Source: Capra hircus (Eukaryota > Chordata > Mammalia > Artiodactyla > Bovidae). Taken from it: a stretch of 64,000 nt of DNA. The DNA is taken from NCBI RefSeq assembly GCF_001704415.2, contig NC_030836.1, positions 29,548,001 through 29,612,000 on the forward strand. The letters run 5' to 3'. This document shows positions 22,129 to 33,750 of this stretch, piece by piece (positions within the stretch are counted from its first letter, which is position 1; each line of letters opens with the position of its first letter). The position numbers and the translations under genes were made by a program. The notes beneath the pieces were generated by a model. The model did not search any database. It had not been told where the DNA came from and saw nothing but the letters and a program-made list of their open reading frames with translations.

Positions 22129-23230
22129 AAATCTCTCTTTATATTGCCACGAAGACAACCCATGCTTCAGGGATCTCCCAGTACATGAGTGTGAGAAGTT
22201 TACAACGTGGGCTCCAAGTCCAGGCACAGAGGCACATGAAAGTCTGCAAAGCCAGGCTGTCAGGATGCAGGGAGGATGTGTTCAGAGGGTCCTGGGGAAG
22301 GCTGGGCAGGTGGGAGACAGACACATGCACAAGACGGCTACAGCTCTCCCAGCTCCAAGGACAGCTCAGTGCTCTGGGAGGGAAAGGAACAAGCGATCCA
22401 GCGGGCAAGGATCATGACCCAGGAATCTCACTGATTGATCAGCTAGATGACAGATTTTGAGGCCTGTCCTTAGAGAAGTGAGACAAGGAGGTTTGTCAAG
22501 GTTGTGGGGAGCTCAAAAGCAATGATGTCACCTCTCCTCAGAGGGTAATGAAGTGGAAAAGCTCACCACAACAAGCAGATTTTAACATACACGGGGCAGT
22601 CAACAGGAGACACACAGCCAGTGGCTGCTTGGCAGTGAGATTACTCCAAATCAGACAACGCACAATCTGTGTGGTTTAACAGCACCCAGAGTCGATCATT
22701 TAACCCAGCCCTCTGTGAATAAATGTTGGGTGAAGGGGGGCAAAATGTTAAGAGGCTAGTATATTGTTTTCATATAGAAACCCTTCTCTGGACTTAGTGT
22801 CAATTCAGAAATCCTCCATTCAGATAGGGTAGTAGTAGAAATAGGGTAATTTCCAAGGCTGTTAAAGCTTTGAAGATGGGAGAGGAATCTGATGTTAAGA
22901 GATGACCATGGGTACTGTATCCTTCTATCCTGGACAAGGGTCCCTTCATTTTGACACTTTATCAGTGAGAGAGATGTCAAATGCAGAGGTGTGTCAAGTC
23001 TGAGAAGATCCACGCTCAAGGTTACCTGGATCCCTGAAGATGGTGGGAAACATAAGGAGTCTCCGTGTGGCGGCATCTTCTGCAGTACCCACGCAGCGTT
23101 CATTCTCAGAATAGCCTCCCAGAGAAACGATGGAAGCATGAAAAAATAGTGTTTCCCAAACGAATATTCTTAGAAATGTTCAGAAAGGTTCTTATCAAAT
23201 GTATTGAATTTCCTAGAAAGGACAGCATAA
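22129..23230. other. Unique non-coding sequence
   Basis: No gene is recognised. Frames at 22014-22460 (starting inside the SINE), 22139-22408 and 22756-23139 have no recognisable domains. Confidence 0.5.
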
Positions 23231-23455
23231 TGGGACTTCCCTGGTGGCCCAGTGGTTGAGAATCCAGCTTGCAATTCAGGGGTTGTGGGTTCAATCCCAG
23301 TCGGGGAACTAAGATCCCTCATGCACCATAACCAGAGAGTCCAGGCACCACAACGAAAGACCTCGTGCGATGCAATGAAGATCCCGTGTGCCACAACCGA
23401 GACCTGACACAGCCAAATAGATTATAAATAAATGAATATTTTTAAAAAGAGAAAA
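23231..23455 (+). mobile_element. CHR-type tRNA SINE
   Basis: The head GGACTTCCCTGGTGGCCCAG is followed by the CHR tail (GGGGAACTAAGATCCCTCAT, CCAGGCACCACAACGAAAGA, AAGATCCCGTGTGCCACAAC) and an A/T-rich end. It lacks the Bov-A body. A short AAGGACAG-type repeat lies on both sides (about 23218 and 23464). Confidence 0.9.
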
Positions 23456-25808
23456 GACGGTGTAAGGACAGATCATGCTAGAATCTCAGGAGCCCTTCGA
23501 TCTTGCGTGGTTTGTGTGAATGCCAATGATCGCATTCGTCATCACCATCATCGCCAACACCGATATTGTTAGCATCATCACACATTCCGCTCCCAATGGA
23601 GGAAAAAGCCAGAAACAGTGAATCTGCCTTATTAGTTTCTTGCAGGTAATTCTTTCATAGTAATGGGGAGTCCCTTCGTTGCTGAATTAAGACTGTATCA
23701 ATTAGCTGGAGCACAGAGCAGAGGGCAGTGAGCTGGCTCATCTCACAATGGGTGCCTTGGGCACGCCCCGTTGTGCTCATCCTAGCATACCTGGGACTTT
23801 AAAAAAAAAAAAAGGTTCCACTTTTCCATTTGGCAACAAATATTTTATCTTAAAAATTACAAGGCTCACAGGGTAAGTATGATTTCACCCGTTTGAATCC
23901 ACTGATTACAGGTTATTGAAGCTAATCAGTAAAAATGAGGAATGGGATTAAGAAACAGTTTCTTTCCTTCCCACGTGCGGTCTGCTTGGCACCTGAATTC
24001 TGGGTTCTGTCCTCTCTCAGCCTGTGCTCTCCTCTAGCTTAGGGCCTCTTACACCTTTTCCTCTACACTGTCCTTTGACATATTTTTTCCCTGTCCTGCT
24101 CTTCCTTGTCCTAAGGAAGATGCTAAGTGGCTCTGACCTATTCCTAGCACAGATAGGTGGTGCATCGTAGATGCAGAAGATACAGAAATGTGGTCCAGGC
24201 GCAGCTGTGAAACACCCAGATCCCAGCATGCCTCTCTCCCTGACATCAATATCCTCATTGATATCCATTCTAAACATCCCTGTCTTCCCTTCAGAGTACT
24301 CCATGTACCGCTTGATCTGCATTGCCTCAGCCCTGGCTTTATCAACTACACATTGCCAATGAAATGGTCTTATTCACCAGACAAGAAGTGGGTCTCATTT
24401 TTCTCTCTAAAGACAAACTTTTTTCTTACACTTAAAGGTCTTCTGCCTGAAAACACAGCCATGTTTCAGCACATAGTTCCAAAACAGGTGTTGGCTAATT
24501 CAGTAATTAGTATGCACATCTAACTCCATGCAGCCTCCGTTGATCTCTCAATTATAGTTAGTGGGTCCTATGAAGTTTGTGGTAGTTAATTAGAGCATTA
24601 CTGAACAGTTGGGCTCGAGAGCTGAGCTCTGCCATCAGCCTCCAGCCTGGTCCCAAGCACTGAATGCTGGGGCCGGGCCTTGACTGGGGAAGCGCTAGTC
24701 TGCAGGGTGACCCGGTGCTAGGAGGGCTTTTACTGTCTTTTGAATAACAGCTGGAGGGAGGCTTCTTTTATGAGTGGAGAATAATGGCCACATTCTTTAT
24801 TCTGTCCCACCCTTGACAGGAAAATTCACATTACAATGGTGATCTGTTTCAAAAATGTCTCCTTGGGGGGGAAAAAAGATACCTTCAACATTCAAAAAAG
24901 AGGATAATGGTTCCAGGTGGGCTCTGGAAAGTCAAAACCTAAGGTGAACATGTGAGTTAGAGATCATTCTCCCTGCCCCTCTTCTGCTGCTTCGCCGTGA
25001 CTAGGCTCCCAGAAGACCTTGGGAGGGGCAGAGAGAGACAGTGGCCAGGAACATGTAGGGACCCAGGCAAGGTGAGCAGGGCACAAAATTCCAGAATGTG
25101 ATTTGGAAACGGTGGCCTCTGAATAACAGAGGTATCATGTCATCTGAAACATCTGAGTCTGACTTTCCAAAACTCCTAATTGCCCCAGTTCTGTTCTGAA
25201 TGCAGCCCATGAATATTAGAGCAAGCATGCCCTCACACTCTAAGACAAAAAGACAAGCATGGCTTCGCCGATGGAAGGGAGGGAGGTGCTCTGGGAACTG
25301 GAGGCCAAGGAGGATGGAGCATTACTGATTGTGGTCAAGGTCTGTGCTTTCCAGGGAGGATTCTCCTCTCTGTTCAAATCTAGCTTCCATGCTGTTCTTC
25401 CAAATTCATCAAGTCAAAAGGGTCACCACTCTTTTCTTGGCAAGCAGTGAGGTGTATTATTCTGCAACCCACCCACCATTGCAGGGATGGAATGGGAGAG
25501 GCAGGATCTGGGCTGGTCCACTGAGTCGGTATTCATCTCTCTCCTCCTCTCTTCCCCAACACCCCCTACCACTCCCAAGGTTCTCCCAACCTGGTCAGGA
25601 ATGTAAAGGCAATGGAAAGACACACACATCTCAAAAGTTTGAAATGAACTTCATACCTTGGAGTTATTGGGGGTCTGGCTCCAGAGCCCTGCAATGAAGT
25701 GAACATCAAAATAGAACCAGTCACACAATTTTTTGGTTTCCCAGTTCATAATATATCATAGTATATTAAGTGTACAATAGCCTTTTGTTTAAAAAACTTA
25801 CATACTTT
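23456..25808. other. Repeat-poor non-coding sequence
   Basis: No gene is recognised. The section 24480-24620 is TAAT-rich (CAGTAATTAGTATGC, GTTAATTAGAGC). An A-run lies at 23801-23813. The frames at 24017-24345 and 25329-25697 are unsupported. Confidence 0.45.
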
Positions 25809-26452
25809 AATTTAAAAATTTGCTGTCATTTAGTCACTGCTGCTGCTGCTGCTAAGTCACTTCAGTCATGTCCGACTCTGTGAGATCGCATAGACAGCAG
25901 CCCATCAGGCTCCACCATCCCTGGGATTCTCCAGGCAAGAACACTGGAGTGGGTTGCCACCTCCTTCTCCAATGCATGAAAGTGAAAAGTGAAAGTGAAG
26001 TCACTGAGTCGTGTTCAACTCTCAGCAACCCCATGGACTGCAGCCCACCAGGCTCCTCCATCCATGGGATTTTCCAGGCAAGAATGCTGGAGTGGGGTGC
26101 CATTGCCTTCTCCATTTAGTCGCTAAGTCATGTCTAATTCTTTTGTGACCCCATGGACTGTAGCCTGCCAGGCGCTGTCCATGGGATTTCCCAGGCAAGA
26201 ACACTGGAGTGGGTTGCCACCTCCTTCTCCAATGCATGAAAGTGAAAAGTGAAAGTGAAGTCACTGAGTCGTGTTCAACTCTCAACGACCCCATGGACTG
26301 CAGCCCACCAGGCTCCTCCATCCATGGGATTTCCCAGGCAAGAATACTGGAGTGGGTTGCCATTTCCCTCTCCAGGGGATTTTCCCAATCCAGGGACTGG
26401 CAGGGAGATTCTCTACCACTGAGCCACCAGGGAAGCCCAATTAAAAAATGCT
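25809..26452 (-). mobile_element. Tandem Bov-A array (four monomers plus tRNA-like end)
   Basis: In reverse orientation there are four Bov-A monomers (about 25850-25970, 26000-26114, 26115-26230, 26262-26373). They are joined by two near-identical linkers with the AAGTGAAAAGTGAAAGTGAA motif and closed by a reversed tRNA-like head (26374-26438). The block starting 25931 recurs at 26191, a 260 bp period, with few mismatches. AATTTAAAAATTTGCT at 25809 and AATTAAAAAATGCT at 26439 look like one target duplication around the whole array. Confidence 0.88.
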
Positions 26453-26689
26453 TTATTGCTTAAAATGCTAACCATCATCTGAGTCTTCAGTGATTCATCC
26501 TCCTTTTCTTGGTAGATGGTTTGACGTATCTCGAGAATTAGCAAAATGTGACACAGAGGCGTGAAGTGAGCAAATGCTGGGGGGAGAAATGATGCTGACA
26601 GAGCGGCTTGATGCAGGGTTGCCACAACAAACCTTCAACCTGTAAAAAATGCAGTATCTGCAAAACGCAACAAATCAAGGTGTGCCTGT

Positions 26690-26840
26690 GCTGGAGACGA
26701 AATGGGTACAGTGGAAAGAAGGCTGCGTTTGCCAGGATACGATCTCCACTCGGCCACTGTATGAGCTTATTATGTAGGTCACGTGACTTCTCTCCAACAC
26801 ATCTGAAAAGTGAAAATTGGCATAACGTGGCCTTCAGAAG
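26690..26840 (+). mobile_element. MIR SINE fragment
   Basis: The order TACAGTGGAAAGAAGGCTGC, CTCCACTCGGCCACTGTATG, GTAGGTCACGTGACTTCTCT, CATCTGAAAAGTGAAAATTG matches MIR from its 5' part to the core. It is diverged. Confidence 0.6.
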
Positions 26841-27638
26841 CAGTTAAGCAGAGGTGAGGTTATCAACCATCTCCCTGGGAAGGGTGTGAGTAGAGACAGT
26901 ATGGGAAATGATATTAGAAGGCAGAGAACTGGTTCTTCTCTCCACTCTGTTCAGTGAGGGATCCTTAGGTGAGCCTTCACTGATATGGGTGTCAATTCCT
27001 CTAGCCACAAACAGGAAAAATAGCAGGATCCATGCAATACATCCCACAGAACCAAGGTGAAGACTAAATGTGATAATTATGTGAAAATACTGTGAGAGCT
27101 GTAAAGGGTGACATAAACAAATGTTTAGTACAGGCTGGAGTGAGGCGGATGAGTGATCAAGTGGCTGCACTGATTGCCAGGAAGCTAGGGAGAAAACTCT
27201 GAGAGTTCGTGACGCTCATCTACACAACAGCCTCAGAGGCTGACATCAGACAATTTACAATTCAGAGCTCTCCTGGGCTTGCAAGAGCCTTTGAAGTGAG
27301 GGAGCCTCCCCACCTCAGTTCCACTTTGCTGTGCTGTGAACGTAAAGAGCTCTTGCCAGATTCTCACCAGGCTCTCTATGCATCAATTCCTATACTAGGG
27401 AACAGCGTAGGAGAGCTCATCAAAGGTTCTAGGAATTTCATCTTGGTCACCACTTTCCCCTCCATCAAGCATCCTTTATAAAGGCCAAGCCATGAAGCAG
27501 GTACTAGATGTCTTTACATCCTATCTATCTGAAGCTAGGATGTGGTCAAAGGCTCTCCTGACACCCTTCCAGGCTAAGATGTGCTATTTCAGAATTCTAT
27601 GAGCCCCTATCAGAAATTCAGTGAATAGATAATAATTA
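26841..27638. other. Unique non-coding sequence
   Basis: No gene or repeat is recognised. Frames at 26844-27170 and 27209-27481 lack recognisable features. Confidence 0.5.
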
Positions 27639-27938
27639 GACTCCGTGATGGAGAAGGCAATGGCACCCTACTCCAGTACTCTTGCCTGCAAAATCCCATG
27701 GGTGGTGCAGCCTGGTAGGCTGCAGTCCATGGGGTCGCTAAGAGTCGGACACGACTGAGCGACTTCACTTTCACTTTTCACTTTTCACTTTCATGCATTG
27801 GAGAAGGAGGTGGCAACCCACTCCAGTGTTCTTGCCTGGAGAATCCCAGGGATGGTGGAGCCTGGTGGGCTACCATCTATGGGGTTGCACAGAGTCGAAC
27901 ACAACTGAAGTGACTTAGCAGCAGCCGACTCTGTAATG
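27639..27938 (+). mobile_element. Bov-A2 SINE (dimer)
   Basis: Two Bov-A monomers in the sense direction are joined by the linker TCACTTTCACTTTTCACTTT. The element proper is about 27651-27926, flanked by GACTCYGTRATG at 27639-27650 and 27927-27938 (two mismatches). It ends in GACTTAGCAGCAGC. Confidence 0.94.
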
Positions 27939-28170
27939 CCAATGGAGGTCTGTTGTTCAGTTGTTAAGTCGTGTCCGATTCTTTTTGACCCCATGGGCTA
28001 TAGCCTGCCAGGCTCCTCTCTCCATGGGATTCTCCAGGCAAGAACACTGGAGTGGATAGCCATTTCCTTCTGCAGGGAATCTTCCCTACCCAGGGATTGA
28101 ACCCACATCGCCTGCATTGGCAGCTGGATTCTTTACCAGGGAGTCACCAGGGAAGGCCCCAGTGGAGGAT
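27938..28170 (-). mobile_element. Bov-tA SINE, opposite to its neighbour
   Basis: Reverse orientation: GTTCAGTTGTTAAGTCGTGT, the Bov-A body, CCAGGGATTGAACCCACATC and CCAGGGAGTCACCAGGGAAG. The flanking repeat CCARTGGAGG is found at 27938-27948 and 28158-28168. It sits directly next to the duplication of the preceding Bov-A2. Confidence 0.94.
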
Positions 28171-28214
28171 CACTAAGCATTAAACACTGGAGGGCCATCA
28201 TTTCAGTTAAAAAA

Positions 28215-28475
28215 GACTGAGTGCTGACTACGTGCTAGGATCTGGGACAGCAGCACTCACACCCTTTACCTCTCCAGGGATCGAGGTTGAGGAAGTCCAA
28301 TTTGTGAGGTTATCAGTACAATACACCTGGATTGTTGTGTTCTCATGCTGATGTTTATAATGCCCTATGGGGTAGGCAGAGAAGACCTTAGCATTCCCCC
28401 TTTAAAGATGAGTAAACCACCATCTGCAGAGGTTAAAGTCACCTACTTAGTAAGTGCTGGAGTCAAGACTGTTCC
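28215..28475 (+). mobile_element. MIR SINE fragment
   Basis: It follows the MIR order: GAGTGCTGACTACGTGCTAG, GCCCTATGGGGTAGGCAGAG, TTTAAAGATGAGTAAACCA, GTTAAAGTCACCTACTTAGT, AAGTGCTGGAGTCAAGACT. Confidence 0.65.
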
Positions 28476-28502
28476 ACACACACTGAGGGGTGTGTGTCTA
28501 TT

Positions 28503-28915
28503 GCAACAGGTTTATTGAGGTAACGTCAGCATGCAATAAACTGTACATATATAAAGTGTCCATTTGATCAGCCCTGATATGTAGTCACCTGTGAAGACAC
28601 CACTACGATCAAGAGAAAGAACACTGCCATCGCTCTCTCCAGAGTTTTCTCATGTGCCCTTGTAATCTCTCCTTTTTGCCTGCCTCCACCCTTCAAGGAA
28701 TTACGTGATCTGTTCTCTGTATCTAAAAATGAGTTGGCTTTTTCTAGTACTTTATATAAATGGAATCACATACTAAGAACTCTTTCTTGCTGGGCTCCTC
28801 TCACTTAGCATAACTATTTTCAGATTCATCTAACGTTGCTGCATGTATCGCTAGCTCACTTGTTTCCCCTGCCAAGGTGTATTCCACTGTGTGGACGCAC
28901 CACAATTGGTCTTGA
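28503..28915 (-). mobile_element. L1M-type 3' fragment
   Basis: In reverse it shows the mammalian L1M 3' landmarks: GGTTTATTGAGGTAACGTCA, AAGTGTCCATTTGATCAGCC, TATATAAATGGAATCACATA, TCTCACTTAGCATAACTATT, GTGTATTCCACTGTGTGGAC. It is strongly diverged, so it pre-dates the ruminant repeats. Confidence 0.75.
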
Positions 28916-30067
28916 TTTGATGTCCAAACAAATGTTTTAATGGCTTCGCTCAGAAAGGGGGGGAAAAAAGGGAAAATAAGGGCAATTTCCTCTACTTCTG
29001 CGCCAACTGTAGATGATAACAATTCACGTCTGTTCCTCAGATAGCTCCTGATTAAATGGTCACACGTCAGAGATGCACAGACCACAGCGTCAGGAAGCAT
29101 CACTGAGAGGAGGTCTTATTGAGACCTGTGCAGCAAGACGACAGTTTCTTTGCTTGCAGACAAGGAGAACTCACAGAGGCATAAACAATGGAGAACTTTG
29201 GAAAAAATTATGAGAGCAATTTAGCAGTGGATAATTAGATATCTTTTGCAGGGTGTTTGGGAAATTAAATTAGCTTTTTTTTTTTTTCAATGAAGGTTTG
29301 GGGGGAACACTTCATAAAAAATATTTTTGTGACTGATTGTTTTTCTAATATTCTCTGCCTCTCTTTCTTGCACATTCAGGGAAGTGGCACTTTTTGCCCT
29401 TAGCGGTGGCAGCCAATCATAGCCTATAATTGCATTCACTGCATAAATTGTCAGTGTCATGAATAATAAAATTAGTTTAAATAAACCCCCAGCCGCAATC
29501 ACAAATAACTATCTGGTAGAGGATCCTCTGTCCTTTCATTCTAGGGGAAAGGGTCAGTGTAATCTCTGTAGTTAAATTCTCAAATTAAAATGAAGATATA
29601 ATTATTAGAGAGAGAGGGCTGGCAAGGAGGGGGATGCTCTTTGATGCTCAGCAGCTTCATGAGAGATCTGGCCTCCCGCCTGGATCCTCAGGGAGCCTGG
29701 AACCTATGCTGGACAGCCATGGCTAGCAGTGATGGCCCAGAAAGGGTTTGCACTGCCCCGGTGGCCTCAGCTTTCCTATAGGAGGATCTAGGAGGAGAGG
29801 TTTGGGACCCAAGGCTGGTCAGTTCTTCACTCTCTTGCTGTGTCCTAATGAAATGTCTCCACATATTACCTGGTGGCCCCAAGCTACTTCTGAAAACTAC
29901 CCCCACTGGTCTGGCACTCTGATCATTGAAAAATGCTGGCCAGTTTTCAAGGGAATCTCTTGAAGAACTCTCCCATTGAATAGCGATCAACTCCTTAAGC
30001 TTCCTACTTCTTGACTGTGCATAAAGGTGTTTTGGGAGTTTCGGAAGTCCCAGCTCAGCTTCTTTTT
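28916..30067. other. Repeat-poor sequence; candidate conserved block 29150-29560
   Basis: No gene is recognised. The AT-rich part at 29150-29560 has several homeodomain- and CAAT-type motifs (GGATAATTAGATATC, GCCAATCATAGCC, TATAATTGCATTC, AATAAAATTAGTTTAAATA). The 156-codon minus-strand frame at 29688-30158 has no recognisable domain. Confidence 0.4.
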
Positions 30068-30470
30068 TTCCAAACTTTTTATTTTGTATTGGGGTACAGC
30101 TGATTAACAATGTTGTGAGAGCTTCAGGGGCACAGTCAAGGGACTTAGCCACATACATATGCGTGCTAAGTCACTTTGTGACCCCATGGACTGTAGCCTG
30201 CCAGGCTCCTCTGTCATGGGATTCTCCAGGCAAGAACACTGGAGTGGGTTGCAATGCCTTCCCCCAGAGGATCTTCTTGACCCAGGGACCGAAAATACAT
30301 CTCCTGTGTTAACAGACAGGTTCTTGACCTGCTTGGGAAGCCTAGCCATACATACACATTCTCCCCGAAACTTCCTCCCCATCCAGGCTGCCACATGACA
30401 TTGAGAGAGTCCCCTGTGCTCCACAGTAGGTCCTTGTTGACTATCCATTTTAGATATCCAGCCAAGGTTC
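30068..30470 (-). mobile_element. Ruminant L1 3' UTR, split by a SINE
   Basis: In reverse: TTTTGTATTGGGGTACAGCT, GATTAACAATGTTGTGAGAG, GGGACTTAGCCACATACATA; after the SINE, CATACATACACATTCTCCCC, CATCCAGGCTGCCACATGAC and GTAGGTCCTTGTTGACTATC. The same landmarks occur at 48338-48480. Confidence 0.85.
30158..30343 (-). mobile_element. Bov-tA SINE inside an L1 fragment
   Basis: Reverse orientation: GTGCTAAGTCACTTTGTGAC, the Bov-A body, ACCCAGGGACCGAAAATACA and a degraded tRNA-like end (CTGCTTGGGAAGCC). A CATACATA-type repeat flanks both sides, consistent with an imperfect target duplication. Confidence 0.88.
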
Positions 30471-32510
30471 GGTTTGACAGTATGACTCATAACCTCAAAA
30501 ACCTTTGGAGACTACATTTAGACATCTGAGCGGACTCCATCAGCTCCTCTCTTTCTTTACACACCCTTTGCAAAAGCTCTGCCCTCTGTAGATGTGTCGG
30601 AAGCTGCTAGAGTGAGCGAGACAGGAGCCGGCAATCCCACTCTTAAACTCGGACAGCCTCTCGCCCACAGCATCCTCAGGCTGGAAGGCTGCCCCATCAC
30701 CGTCCCCACGGCGGCCTGCGTGTGCCCTGGATTCTCCCATCACCCTCCTGTCTGCTTTCCTCAGCGTGGCTTCTGTTTATATCACATGATTTTCCCAAAT
30801 GCAGTCCTCACGCTGACCCCAGCCCCCCGACTGAGCCAGTTGTCAGGGTAAGTCTCACCCCTTCTGCCCCCCACTCCCCTTATTCCACTCCTGAGCCCAC
30901 TCTACTGACTTTATGTAATGAGGTTTATTGTTTGTGCTTAGCAGTTTTCAAAGCCCCATCACCCTCTTTGAGTTCACCCTCAGATCTTCAGCTTGCCAAA
31001 GAGGTGGGCTTTTGAAGCTCCCTTCATTAATTCAGTACCTAGCTTCTGCATTTAATGGCACACGGGTTTGAAGTGTACATAAGCCACAGTGGAAACATCT
31101 GAGAAGCGTCCCAAGATACCGCAAATTATAAAGGCTGATTAGGAAATAGCATGGCGCTCTATCTTCTCCTGCCTTAGAACTTGATTCCTTATATCAAAAA
31201 GATTCCAGGATATCAAAATATCACTGTCTGACTCTGATAATGACTTCCCAGAGTTTCAGACATTGGTGGAACAGAGACTTAATTTTAATTATTAGCAGCT
31301 CTGTTGTTGTTGTTGTTGTTGTTGTTTTAATCTTCAGTGCCTGGAAAGGACAGGGGAGCTGGGAAGAAGGATGATGAGGAGAAGGAGGCAGGTGACATAG
31401 CTATGCAACCCTGCTGCCTTCCACAGGTCTCACCCCGCCTGGATGGAGGGGTTCCTGGGCTGCAGATGTAGGCGCTTCTCTGCTGCTAGTCTGTCTCGCT
31501 GGCACTAATGCTCCAGGCACAAATGCCAGGAGTTGATCCCTGAGAAGCCACGCGGGCTAACAATCAAGGCAAATGCGCAGACGTCAGAAACCACACAGAA
31601 GCAACTGAGTTTCCAAATCCAGCCTTGACCAGCTGGATTATAACCTGCTGAGGCTACAGCCACGGCAGGGGTGGAGGTGATGCTGGGGCAGCTGCAGTGG
31701 TGGGCGGAAGCCAGGCCTCTCCCCCACTTCAGTGAGGTCCCCGTTATCCCTGAAAGAGGACCATGAGCCTCGGGAACTATGGCTCAGGGAAAGGAATCTT
31801 ATCTAAGACCACCTGAGAGTGTCTGCAAAAGTGAGGCTGGGTTTGACGTTCTTTAGGGAGTCACCTGTTATATCCAAAGTCCTCACCACCCCTGGGAGCG
31901 GCTGATGCTCTTTACTGTCTTCCCACACCGACCCGGTCTCTGACCCAGAGGCCTGGATGCTGGTCCTGACCCTACCAGCATCACACACAGCCCGAGGGAG
32001 ATCACAGAGCCCCCCTTGTCTTCAGTGGCCTTGGAGATTTCCAACGATTCTTCTTCTTCTTTTTTTTTTTTTTTAGTAGTGGAAGTATTTTCTTCTTCAA
32101 ATGAAATCTGACGTGCATGCTCACTATTTACAATAGCTGAGAGGGGCTTCCCTGGTGGTACGAGGTCCCTGCTGGCTCTGTTTCTCTTGGACCCCCTCCT
32201 ACCAGCCGCCCCAGCAGAGGCTGAGAGACCTCAGGGCACCCCAGCGCTCCTCAGAACCTACCAGCAAAACGAAGCGCTAAACTATCCTCATAAGTGCTTC
32301 TGGCTGTAACATCTATGACTTGATTTTAATCTGCACCATTTAGGACGCACTCAGGAGGGACCCTGAGAGAGGCACATGGCAGACTTTTTCCCCTGGAAAA
32401 TCAGCCACCACTTATCCTTAAGGAGGAAAAAAGATGCCAATGCTGAGAAAATGATTTCCCTTTTCACAGCCTTATTATGAATGCTGAGCATAGCTGGAGG
32501 CAAGGCGAGG
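30471..32510. other. Unique non-coding sequence
   Basis: No gene is recognised. It includes the TTG array listed separately and a T-rich tract at 32054-32075. A short string GGCTTCCCTGGTGG (32147-32160) may be a lone SINE head. The part at 30540-30860 has a few CpGs but is not a CpG island. The frames there have no recognisable product. Confidence 0.45.
31302..31325 (+). repeat. (TGT)8 microsatellite
   Basis: A run of eight TGT/TTG units precedes TTTTAATC. Confidence 0.95.
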
Positions 32511-32717
32511 CTGTGTGTGTGTGAGTGTATAAGTGCATGTGAGTGTATGTGTGCATGTAAGTGTGTATATGAGTGCATAAATGTTTGTATAAGTGTGTGT
32601 ATGTATATGTGTGTGTACAATTGTAAAAGTATGTATAAGTGTATGTATAATTATGTGTATGTGTGTGTCTGTATGTGTGTATATAACAATGTGTATAAGT
32701 GTATGTATAAGTGTGTG
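32511..32717 (+). repeat. Degenerate TG/TATAAG-type repeat, left of BovB
   Basis: About 200 bases of imperfect TG repeat interspersed with GTATAAGTG and GTGTATGTATAAG-type units end directly at the start of the BovB fragment (GTGTGTGTGG then ATCACAACAAACTG). Short Cys/Val-rich frames here are artefacts. Confidence 0.9.
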
Positions 32718-33750
32718 TGGATCACAACAAACTGTGGAAAATTCTTCAAGAGATGGGAATACTAGACCATCTTACCTACCTCCTGAGAAATCTGTAGACA
32801 GGTCAAGAAGCAACAGTTAAAATGGACATGGAACAACAGACTGGTTCCAAATCAGGAAAGGAGTACATCAAGGCTGTATATTGTCAGCTTGCTTATTTAA
32901 CTTCTATGCAGACTACATCATGCAAAACGCCAGGCTGGATGAAGCACAAGCCGGAATCAAGATTGCTGGGAGAAATATCAATAACCTCAGATATGCAGAA
33001 TGGCACCAGAACTAAAGAGCCTCTTGATGAAAGTGAAAGAGGAGAGTGAAAAAGTTGGCTTAAAGCTCAACATTCAGAAAATGAAGATCATGGCATCTGG
33101 TCCCATCACTTCATGGCAAATAGATGAGGAAACAATGGAAACAGTGACAGACTTTATTTTGGGGGGCTTCAAAATCACTGCAGATGGTGACTGCAGCCAT
33201 GAAATTAAAAGACGCTTACTCCTTGGAAGAAAAGCTATGACCAACCTAGACAGCATATTCAAAAGCAGAGACATTACTTTGCTGACAAAGATCCATCTAG
33301 TTTAAGCTATGGTTTTTCCAGTAGTCATGTATGGATATGAGAGTTGTACTATAAAGAATGCTGAGCGCTGAAGAATTGATGCTTTTGAACTGTGGTGTTG
33401 GAGAAGACTCTTGAGAGTCCTTTAGACTGCAAGAAGATCAAATCAGTCAATCTAAAGGAAATCAGTCCTGAATATTCAATGGAAGGACTGATGCTGAAGC
33501 TGAAACTCCACTACTTTGGCCACGTGATGTGAAGACCTGACTCATTTGAAAAGACCCTGATGCTGGGAGAGATTGGGGGCAGGAGGAGAAGGGGATGACA
33601 GAGGATGAAATGGTTGGATGGCATCACCGACCCAATGGACATGAGTTTGAGCAAGTTCTGGGAGTTGGTGACGAACAGGGAAGCCTGATGTGCCGCAGTT
33701 CATGGGGTCGCCAAGAGTCGGACGTGACTGAGAGACTGAACTGAACTGAA
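32718..33750 (+). mobile_element. BovB (RTE) LINE, 3' 1.0 kb
   Basis: The longest BovB piece in the window covers the C-terminal part of the reverse transcriptase gene and the 3' end, finishing in the CTGAACTGAACTGAA tail at 33750. The coding part is broken. Near 32999-33010 the sequence goes from GATATGCAG straight to AATGGCACCAGAACTAAAG, losing about 24 bases that in active RTE elements encode the second aspartate of the catalytic YADD box. Further shifts lie upstream, and a stop lies at 33303-33305. Confidence 0.93.
33000..33305 (+). pseudogene. BovB ORF2 remnant, C-terminal to the RT active site
   Basis: This frame of about 100 codons begins just after the lost catalytic box. It reads into the post-palm part of the RTE reverse transcriptase, with readable landmarks such as KVGLKLNIQK near residue 22 and GDCSHEIKRRLLLGRK in the second half. 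It ends at a TAA where intact relatives read on. The same region is seen on the minus strand at 60423-60692. It is a dead fragment; no protein is expected. Confidence 0.8.

Noticed and set aside
30540..30860. Slightly CpG-bearing stretch considered as a promoter or CpG island
   Set aside because: CpG density is low overall and no exon or transcript start context follows.
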